Shown: piece after piece, positions 58,386 to 64,000 of the stretch
How positions within the stretch are numbered: the first letter of the stretch is position 1
How the letters are laid out: the number at the start of each line of letters is the position of its first letter
IMG/VR virus record: IMGVR_UViG_3300042907_001080
Span: 1-64,000 of that record
DNA: 64,000 nucleotides
DNA from: a virus
Strand: one strand, 5' to 3'
Program-made: the position numbers and the translations under genes
The notes under the pieces: generated by a model
The model's database searches: none
Told to the model about the DNA's origin: nothing
Seen by the model: the letters and a program-made list of their open reading frames with translations, nothing else

Positions 58386-58916
58386 TTATTCGTTGTCGGG
58401 TGGGGCAGGATCGTAGTATTTCAGCAGGTCTTCGAATGATTTTTTATGAGCAGATGCTCTTCTTGATAATTCAATAAACCACTCTGCTAAATGCGGCAAC
58501 TTGTCTTCTCGAGCATCATCTGCATATTTTGTATACAGCTCAACCGATGCTTGCATTTCAGAAGCAATTGCAGTTTCCAATACCTGGGTAATATGCATTG
58601 ATGGCTTTCCAGTATCTGGATCACCTAATCCACCTAAAATAGCTTCTTTTAAATGGCCTTGAGCAAACATATGTTTTTCTTCGGCAATCTGTTTAAAATA
58701 AGCTGTAGCATTTGCATCTTCATATTTTTCAGCCACAGTAGCAAAATAGTGATATCTATCATTAGATCGTGCCTCGGCAGCAAACGCCAGTTTAAGATTG
58801 GCTGCAGTCTTGCTATTCAATGCCACTGGAATAGCCAACGGTGTATTTGGATCAAGATCAGGGGGCGGAATTAATGGTTCTTGATATCCCTCTGGGACTG
58901 GTAATTCTGTGTTCAT
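58386..58916 (-). CDS. Rubrerythrin-like ferritin-fold diiron protein (176 aa)
   Basis: A four-helix ferritin-like bundle with EARSNDRYHYF (E48), QIAEEKHMFAQGH (E79, E80, H82), ASEMQASVELY (E120, E126) and ELSRRASAHKK (E149 near H157) as likely diiron ligands. Unlike classical rubrerythrin there is no C-terminal rubredoxin domain. It could reduce peroxide or handle iron in the infected cell, fitting the many Fe(II) enzymes around it. CATAAATA at 58953-58960 and GGAGATC give a leadered transcript. Confidence 0.75.
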   Translation of the reverse strand: MNTELPVPEGYQEPLIPPPDLDPNTPLAIPVALNSKTAANLKLAFAAEARSNDRYHYFATVAEKYEDANATAYFKQIAEEKHMFAQGHLKEAILGGLGDPDTGKPSMHITQVLETAIASEMQASVELYTKYADDAREDKLPHLAEWFIELSRRASAHKKSFEDLLKYYDPAPPDNE

Positions 58917-58952
58917 GTAAATGATCTCCGGAATGAGTAAAATTATATAGTG

Positions 58953-58960
58953 TATTTATG
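58953..58960 (-). promoter_or_regulatory. Late promoter box CATAAATA (rubrerythrin-like gene)
   Basis: Minus-strand box 36 nt upstream of the ATG at 58916, with GGAGATC between; ordinary leadered late promoter, in contrast to the 5-nt class. Confidence 0.6.
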
Positions 58961-59560
58961 CTATGCGTTGATCACAAGAGTGTTATTATTGAAATTACCT
59001 TTGATGAAAGTATTAAAAGAAATACTCAATCGTTCGTTGTTTGTGGTATTTACAGGCACACTGTGAAAGAGAGTGGAAGGAAAAAGTATTAACATTGCAT
59101 CTTCAACAGGAATCTGCCATTCTATGCTGTTAAATGGTGTACGTTCGCTGCACTCAAACTCCATAAAAAACGGTGATGTTAGCCTGTTGAAACAGATAGA
59201 ATTTTCACTGTCTGCAACATTCACATAGTATACTCCTGAAATCACGCTATTTCTGTGATTGTGCAGATCGTGTGGTTGTCCTTTTTTATTTTGATTTTTC
59301 CAGGAATTTGTCATATAAAATTGGCAGTTTGTTTTAATCACTTCTCGAGCATAATTATGTACATGCTCCATGAATATGTTTTTCAAATCTGAGAATACAT
59401 CGCTATCAAGCAGGGTTGAATTAACAGATGTCTGATTGCCTTGTCTACTTATAGAGGTTACGGTATTAGTGTCATATGCAATTCGTTCAGCCGCTGATAA
59501 CTTTCTAAGATTGATTCTATAGATAGCTGCAGGAAAAATTGGAATAATTTGTGGATTCAT
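58961..59560 (-). CDS. Putative 2OG-Fe(II) oxygenase, LFPTP family (199 aa)
   Basis: IIPIFPAAIYRI at the start, PHDLHNHRNSVISGVYYVN, FPSTLFHSVPVN and RLSISFNTFIKG match the paralogs at 2437-3045 and 55823-56509. The H-x-H segment and distal His, with Arg, are the presumed active-site residues. Substrate unknown. A TTAAATA-like box lies about 30 nt upstream. Confidence 0.75.
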   Translation of the reverse strand: MNPQIIPIFPAAIYRINLRKLSAAERIAYDTNTVTSISRQGNQTSVNSTLLDSDVFSDLKNIFMEHVHNYAREVIKTNCQFYMTNSWKNQNKKGQPHDLHNHRNSVISGVYYVNVADSENSICFNRLTSPFFMEFECSERTPFNSIEWQIPVEDAMLILFPSTLFHSVPVNTTNNERLSISFNTFIKGNFNNNTLVINA

Positions 59561-59666
59561 GATCTCATATACTTTGCAAACGAGTATTTAATTCAATAAT
59601 TTCAGATTCAAAAATAAATTAGCTATTATCAACTATTTGATTTATAATGTCAGAATTGAAAGAAAA

Positions 59667-61949
59667 TTAAATACTGGCAAAGTTTTTAATCTGAATAGTT
59701 CCAATCATAGCAGCATGAACACTACACTGATATCTGTAGCTACCAGTAATTGAATCTGGAATCTTCCAATATAGTGTGCCCGATGTTTGACCTTGAGCCG
59801 ACGCTCCTGTAGTTACGGTGCCCCCTGTGGTCACGTGTACCAATCCTGTGTTATAATTTGCGCCAGCGCCGTCTTGTATCAAGAATGGATGTCCAGTCAC
59901 ATTGAGATTGAAAGCTATGGTGGTGCCATTGATGGCATAGACTGTAGGATCGTCAGTGGTGCCATATTGGTCAAATCTGTAAGCACTAGCTCCGTTGTTT
60001 GTGACATTAAGTCTTGTTATTGCCTGTAGATAAAATTGGTCTATGGTGAGATCTGCACGATCACTTAGTCCGGTGAATGATGTGGCGCCTGCGCTGACTG
60101 TGCTGGTAATTGTCACTGTGTCTGTGCCGGCATCCGTGGTTATTGAGATCCCTGTGCCTGCAGCTATAGTAAGAGTGTCAGTGGCCGAATCTGCTACCAC
60201 AGAACTCTGCCCAGCTACTGCTATTGTTTCAAAAGTGTTTTGGCCAGTACCTGAGTTGGTAATGGTCACAGTGTCTGTACCTGCATCTGTGGTAATAGTA
60301 ATGCCTGTACCTGCCACCAGTGTTAGTGTGTCTGTGGCTGAATCTGCTACAACATTCGATTGGCCTGCCACAGATATAGTGGCAAAACTGTCAGATGCTA
60401 ATCCTCCGCCCGAAACAGTAGCCCATGTATTGTCGCCTCTAAGGTAGGTGCTGGCACTAGGTGTTCCTGACGACCCGAGTCTTCCGATGGGTACTGTGCC
60501 GCTGGTGAGTTGTGTAGCATTTAATGCTGTGAGATTAGCCCCGCTGGCCGCTGGTAATGTTGCAGGAAGTGCTGTGAGATTTGCGCCACTCACTGCAGGC
60601 AACGTAGCCGGAAATCTGGCGTCCGGTATGGTGCCTGAAGTCAACTGCGTAGCATTTAACGAAGTAAGTGCTGAACCTCCACCACTGAAGTTAGTGGCCG
60701 TAAGTAGTCCAGCATCTGATATGGTTGCAGAGCTGGTTTGTATGATAGTACCGGTAGTACCGTCATAGCGTACAATAGCATTATCGACATATCCGCCACC
60801 ACTGCTAAGAACATCTCCTGTACCTGCTCCCGAAGCTCCTGCTGGCCCTTGCGGTCCTACTGGCCCAGGTACACCTACAGCAGAAGTATTCTGTCTTGTG
60901 CCGTCTGCAAATACGATTTCATTGCCTACTACCACATCTGATTCAAAATTTACAGCAGGAGTTACAGTGATAGCTGTGCTGTCTGTGCTGTCTATGGTGT
61001 TAGCAACAAATGTTATGTTGCCTGTGCTGGCTGTGCTGGTAATTGTAATGGCATCTGTGCCAGCATTAGTTGTGAGGGTTATACCTGCGCCTGCCACTAG
61101 TGTCAGCGTATCTGTGGGGGTGCCCGCAGCCACTGAGCTTTGCCCTGCTACTGCTATTGTGGCAAAACTATTAGACTCTAAGTCTGTATCATTAATCCAA
61201 TTTGTGCCGTTATACTTCAACACCTGGTTAATTGTTGGAGTTGTTAACACAACATCACTCAAGTCATTTAGTGCGCCTCCGCTACCGGTTCCTGATCCAG
61301 GATCTGCTACTGCTATTGACTGACCCATGGCCAAGTGATTCCAACACCAATAGTAGAGCAAAGCTGGCGTAGAATTAGTGACTGTGATACGCACCTGCCG
61401 TGCAGTGGCTGTGGCAAACATATTACTGTTATACACTGCCTGTGTAACATTAACATTATCTAGGTAATATTGCACATCTACAAGATAACTTGTGCCGCCG
61501 CCATTGTTTCCACTGAGATTATCTGCGGAAAAATTCAAAGGATGCTGATTTACTGTAGTTCCATTGACGTTAGGAAAGTAGACGTTGGTAGGATCGTCCT
61601 GAACAAACACATAGGTATAGCCCACTACAAAATTCAGTATAGGACGATAAACACCGTTAAGATTGTATTTGTTGCCTGTATCGCCGCCTTGAGGACCTGT
61701 GATTGTTACCTGATATGTGACTGTAGCCAGTTTAGAAACCACAGACTTAGATCTAAAATCACTGGTTGACACATTGGCAAGATCTCCTCTAGCTAAATTT
61801 AATCCGCCAGTGGATGATCCGTTGTAAATTCTAAGGGTATTAGCTGTTTGATCGTAAAAAACTTCACCTCTTAGCCCTGACTTTCTGTTCAGAAATTCAG
61901 CGTCTCTTGGAATTATTCTTACTGCATCGGATACGGATATTTTGGCCAT
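59667..61949 (-). CDS. Fibre-like virion protein with two cupredoxin-like domains and repeats (760 aa)
   Basis: Residues 1-60 give an N-terminal adaptor. A first cupredoxin-like domain (about 78-212) has H136, C202, H205 and M208; a second at the C-terminus (about 665-758) has H687, C742, H745 and M748, both with the C-x2-H-x2-M spacing of type 1 copper sites. Three near-identical units of about 45 residues at 262-308, 522-568 and 573-620 flank a collagen-like GPVGPQGPAG (362-371). This looks like a tail or whisker fibre; copper binding is inferred. Confidence 0.75.
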   Translation of the reverse strand: MAKISVSDAVRIIPRDAEFLNRKSGLRGEVFYDQTANTLRIYNGSSTGGLNLARGDLANVSTSDFRSKSVVSKLATVTYQVTITGPQGGDTGNKYNLNGVYRPILNFVVGYTYVFVQDDPTNVYFPNVNGTTVNQHPLNFSADNLSGNNGGGTSYLVDVQYYLDNVNVTQAVYNSNMFATATARQVRITVTNSTPALLYYWCWNHLAMGQSIAVADPGSGTGSGGALNDLSDVVLTTPTINQVLKYNGTNWINDTDLESNSFATIAVAGQSSVAAGTPTDTLTLVAGAGITLTTNAGTDAITITSTASTGNITFVANTIDSTDSTAITVTPAVNFESDVVVGNEIVFADGTRQNTSAVGVPGPVGPQGPAGASGAGTGDVLSSGGGYVDNAIVRYDGTTGTIIQTSSATISDAGLLTATNFSGGGSALTSLNATQLTSGTIPDARFPATLPAVSGANLTALPATLPAASGANLTALNATQLTSGTVPIGRLGSSGTPSASTYLRGDNTWATVSGGGLASDSFATISVAGQSNVVADSATDTLTLVAGTGITITTDAGTDTVTITNSGTGQNTFETIAVAGQSSVVADSATDTLTIAAGTGISITTDAGTDTVTITSTVSAGATSFTGLSDRADLTIDQFYLQAITRLNVTNNGASAYRFDQYGTTDDPTVYAINGTTIAFNLNVTGHPFLIQDGAGANYNTGLVHVTTGGTVTTGASAQGQTSGTLYWKIPDSITGSYRYQCSVHAAMIGTIQIKNFASI
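60091..61180 (-). repeat. Three near-identical coding repeats in the fibre gene
   Basis: Units at about 60091-60235, 60250-60395 and 61035-61180 each encode AVAGQSSV-xn-DTLTLVAGTGITITTDAGTDTVTIT with few changes. The two units at 60091-60395 are almost the same and adjacent; the third is 640 nt away. They may be sites for recombination between fibre variants. Confidence 0.7.
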
Positions 61950-61973
61950 TGATATTCTTTGTTATTAGTCTAT

Positions 61974-61981
61974 TATTTATT
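61974..61981 (-). promoter_or_regulatory. Late promoter-like box AATAAATA (fibre gene)
   Basis: Minus-strand box 24 nt from the ATG at 61949; leadered. Confidence 0.5.
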
Positions 61982-62003
61982 CTAAAAATGCAGACTGGAT
62001 ACC

Positions 62004-62011
62004 TATAAATA
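62004..62011 (+). promoter_or_regulatory. Late promoter box TATAAATA
   Basis: A + strand perfect box, 4 nt from the GTG at 62016 and 10 nt from an in-frame TTG at 62022. The expected transcription start is within 2 nt of the GTG. Confidence 0.6.
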
Positions 62012-62015
62012 AACA

Positions 62016-62252
62016 GTGACTTTGACTATCAAAATACTACAAGATGACTGCGCTGTGAGTCCTGTTTTTCTCAAAGCCGTGGAATATCTTATAGAAAAAC
62101 AAAATAATACAGATCAGTTGTCTTTAGATCTACAGTCTGTGATTAGACATCACTGGCAAACAGAATTTAAATCATCAATTTCTGAAGATTGGAGTTGCAT
62201 TGAGTTTTCAAATAGTTTAGATCTGATGACTTTTTCATTGAAATTCAGTTGA
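62016..62252 (+). CDS. Hypothetical protein (78 aa)
   Basis: A soluble helical protein with QSVIRHHWQTEF and an acidic centre. The start is uncertain: GTG at 62016 or TTG at 62022, both close to the predicted late start. Convergent with the 114-aa gene by an 8-nt overlap. No family recognised. Confidence 0.5.
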   Translation: MTLTIKILQDDCAVSPVFLKAVEYLIEKQNNTDQLSLDLQSVIRHHWQTEFKSSISEDWSCIEFSNSLDLMTFSLKFS

Positions 62253-62589
62253 TTTCATCTACCCATACATTGTTGGTAGCAAGATCTATATCATATGTTG
62301 CAAGAAATTCCTGAACCCTATTCGAAGCATCTTTTCCAAAAAATGTCAACGAATGGAACTTTGTTTCCGCTAACACAGGATAATAAACCAAATAGAATTC
62401 ACAATAAGGATCCCAGGCAGCGTATACACCTATTACACCTGGTTTAAAATAAATTTCTTCCCAAACTGTTATATCTGCAACACAAGGAGTAGCAGTAGTT
62501 TGCAAATTGTTAGACGAGATGTTTTGACAATAATTTTTATAAAACTTGTGACTGAATATCTCGTCGCTGGAAATAAAACGGGTGGCCAT
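62245..62589 (-). CDS. Hypothetical protein (114 aa)
   Basis: A beta-rich protein with FKPGVIGVYAAWDPYCEFYLVYYPVLAET and a C-terminal DLATNNVWVDEIN. No known family. A CATAAATA late box is 6 nt from the ATG at 62589. Confidence 0.55.
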   Translation of the reverse strand: MATRFISSDEIFSHKFYKNYCQNISSNNLQTTATPCVADITVWEEIYFKPGVIGVYAAWDPYCEFYLVYYPVLAETKFHSLTFFGKDASNRVQEFLATYDIDLATNNVWVDEIN

Positions 62590-62595
62590 AATCAG

Positions 62596-62603
62596 TATTT
62601 ATG
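62596..62603 (-). promoter_or_regulatory. Late promoter box CATAAATA
   Basis: Minus-strand box 6 nt from the ATG at 62589; predicted leader of one nucleotide or none. Confidence 0.6.
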
Positions 62604-62656
62604 AAATAATTCCGTTGCTCTCTTAAATAGCATAGCTCGTATAAAAGGACAACAAT

Positions 62657-63286
62657 ATGACCGTGGTAATAAACAATTTTTTTCCTGGGGAACTACAGCC
62701 AAGCACTGTGATAGCAGGTTGTATTGCCATTTATGAAAATGCCTGGCCGAACCCAGAGAACACTATCAAGATGGTGGAAAACGCAGCTTCTAATTCAGAT
62801 TCCGGAGTGCATTGGCAACGAGCCGAAACCACTCAGGAAGGACCACATCAAACACACAGAACAAACAAAATGATGGGAGTTACTCATCTAGCAGGAATTA
62901 CCAATAATGCTGTATTACAAAATGTTCATAATCAGTTCTATATGTTATTATTAGCAGCATCAATTCCCTATGCTAAAAGATTTAATATCAAGGAAGGTCT
63001 TTGGCACGAACATTATCAAATGTTAAAATACGATCAAGGCGAAGAATACAAAGGACATTATGATGGCGGAACTCCTATAGGAAGAGCAATATCTTGCTTG
63101 TGTTATTTAAATGACAATTTTGAAGGAGGTGAGTTGGAATTTCCTAATTTTCACGTAAAAATTAAACCTGAACCCGGAATGTTAATTTTGTTCCCATCCA
63201 ACTATGCGTATCTACACATTGCACACCCAATAACATCTGGCACAAAATACAGCATGGTAACGTGGATCAAGGATAGAGAAATATAA
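62657..63286 (+). CDS. 2OG-Fe(II) oxygenase, prolyl 4-hydroxylase type (209 aa)
   Basis: GEEYKGHYDGG (H-x-D), CLCYLNDNFEGGELEFPNF, PGMLILFPSNYAYLHIAHPI (distal His) and GTKYSMVTWI (2OG-binding basic residue) fit the 2OG-FeII_Oxy_3 type. AAAAGGACAACAATATG gives a ribosome site. Followed by another beta-helix-like gene one base later. Confidence 0.8.
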   Translation: MTVVINNFFPGELQPSTVIAGCIAIYENAWPNPENTIKMVENAASNSDSGVHWQRAETTQEGPHQTHRTNKMMGVTHLAGITNNAVLQNVHNQFYMLLLAASIPYAKRFNIKEGLWHEHYQMLKYDQGEEYKGHYDGGTPIGRAISCLCYLNDNFEGGELEFPNFHVKIKPEPGMLILFPSNYAYLHIAHPITSGTKYSMVTWIKDREI

Positions 63287-63287
63287 T

Positions 63288-63956
63288 ATGTATTTTCCTT
63301 CTCTGTGTGTAGATAATTTTTATAACGATCCGAATGTGATCAGAGAGTTTGCGTTATCTTTAGAATTCAAAACAACTTCTAATGTGCCATGGCCTGGCAA
63401 AAGATCACCTTCCCTAGATTCTGTAAATCCTGTATTTTTTAAAAATTTCTGCGATAAGCTATTTTCCCTGACCTTTGATTTTAAAAAAACCAACAGTGTT
63501 AAATGGGCTGTGGAAACCTACTTCCAAATTGCAGAACCAGATCAATACTCATCAATCAATCAAGGATGGATTCATGCAGACTATAAGCCATATGCTGGGG
63601 TGATATATCTCACTCCCGGTATAGATACGGGCTGCGGCACTTCGTTGTTTAGACCAAAAAAACCATTTGATATACCGATCAATCTAGAAGAAAAACAAGA
63701 TATGTTTTTGAACTTTGATAGAACTAAAACTGATTTCTATAATGAAAAGCTACAGGAAAACAACAGTCTATTTGAAGAAACTGTGAATTTTAAAAATATC
63801 TATAATAGAATTGTTGCCTATGACGGATTCCAGTATCATGGTGTAAATAAATTTACAGGGCATGATAACAGGCCCAGACTTACACAGGTATTTTTTATTC
63901 AAGAAGTAAGTTCTGATTATTTTCCTATTCCTGCATCGAGACAAATATTATTATGA
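63288..63956 (+). CDS. Putative oxygenase-like beta-helix protein (222 aa)
   Basis: WIHADYKPYAGVIYLTP gives H-x-D, IVAYDGFQYHGVNKF the distal histidine and PRLTQVFFI the arginine, so it fits a double-stranded beta-helix fold of a phage family of unknown function. It follows the prolyl-hydroxylase-like gene directly and overlaps the next by 4 nt; the three may act as a unit. Confidence 0.65.
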   Translation: MYFPSLCVDNFYNDPNVIREFALSLEFKTTSNVPWPGKRSPSLDSVNPVFFKNFCDKLFSLTFDFKKTNSVKWAVETYFQIAEPDQYSSINQGWIHADYKPYAGVIYLTPGIDTGCGTSLFRPKKPFDIPINLEEKQDMFLNFDRTKTDFYNEKLQENNSLFEETVNFKNIYNRIVAYDGFQYHGVNKFTGHDNRPRLTQVFFIQEVSSDYFPIPASRQILL

Positions 63957-64000
63957 AATTTCCGTATTTTTTTACTAGACAAGAAGAAGTGGTAGTAGAC
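63953..64000 (+). CDS. Start of a further gene, 3' truncated by the window
   Basis: An ATG overlaps the previous stop as ATGA and opens M-K-F-P-Y-F-F-T-R-Q-E-E-V-V-V-D to the edge. Too little to identify; the coupled start suggests it belongs to the oxygenase operon. Confidence 0.5.
   Translation, partial: MKFPYFFTRQEEVVVD

Noticed and set aside
60000-61800. Long + frames opposite the fibre gene
   Set aside because: They mirror the repeats of the fibre protein (Val/Ala/Pro-rich) and have no promoter or ribosome site.
1-64000. tRNA genes, rRNA, CRISPR arrays and insertion sequences
   Set aside because: I looked for T-loop sequences, regularly spaced repeats and transposase motifs by eye and saw none; a covariance-model scan would be the decisive test for tRNAs.

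Overview
The window looks like part of the genome of a contractile-tailed T4-type bacteriophage of the cyanophage/pelagiphage-like marine and freshwater branch. It carries recognisable T4-type genes for replication and recombination (gp41 helicase, gp61 primase, gp32, UvsW, UvsX, UvsY, a likely gp62) and for the virion (terminase gp16 and gp17, head completion gp4, neck gp13 and gp14, tail terminator gp15, sheath gp18, tube gp19, dNMP kinase gp1). Genes are packed with 1-11 nt overlaps, many of the ATGA type, and no stretch above 300 bases lacks a gene. Late-promoter boxes of the NATAAATA type and near-perfect sigma70 promoters (TTGACA/TTGACC-N17-TATAAT-like) are both present. The host cannot be read off directly. 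The sigma70 promoters and a secreted Ala/Lys/Pro-rich protein fit a proteobacterium, but this is inference.

Layout. Bases 1-4560: small accessory genes, mostly on +, including a lipoprotein, two small membrane proteins, a 2OG-Fe(II) oxygenase-like protein, a GNAT-like protein and a Bax inhibitor-1/YccA-family membrane protein behind its own sigma70 promoter. Bases 4555-15890 (mostly -): coiled-coil and nucleotidyltransferase-like proteins, gp41, a carbamoyltransferase with a 38-codon companion gene, gp61, a structural protein, a glycosyltransferase, a miniature DnaE-like protein and a likely gp62. Bases 15938-23654 (-): a glycan block with two glycosyltransferases, three nucleotide-sugar enzymes that together resemble the UDP-L-FucNAc/UDP-L-QuiNAc pathway, a 2OG oxygenase, a cupin and three methyltransferases. 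Bases 23651-33414: UvsW and a partner, then a second glycan block with five paralogous GT-B-like proteins, two DxD glycosyltransferases and a nucleotidylyltransferase-cupin fusion. Bases 33447-36435: UvsY, UvsX and gp32. Bases 36570-54634: head, neck and tail genes, mostly on -, with gp14 and gp15 diverging on +. Bases 55299-64000: a cluster of double-stranded beta-helix oxygenase-like proteins, a rubrerythrin-like protein and a 760-residue fibre-like protein with two cupredoxin-like domains.

How it works together. The phage appears to bring its own replisome and recombination proteins and its own packaging and tail machinery, plus a large set of sugar-nucleotide, glycosyl-, carbamoyl- and methyl-transferases that could decorate phage DNA, virion or the host surface. 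The most distinctive feature is promoter geometry. At least seven late boxes lie exactly 5 nt from an ATG, and two sigma70 promoters lie exactly 6 nt from an ATG, which predicts transcripts that begin at the start codon. The other main points of interest are the BI-1 protein, the five-paralog array, the mini-DnaE, the copper-site-bearing fibre domains and a gene pair that seems to need a +1 frameshift.
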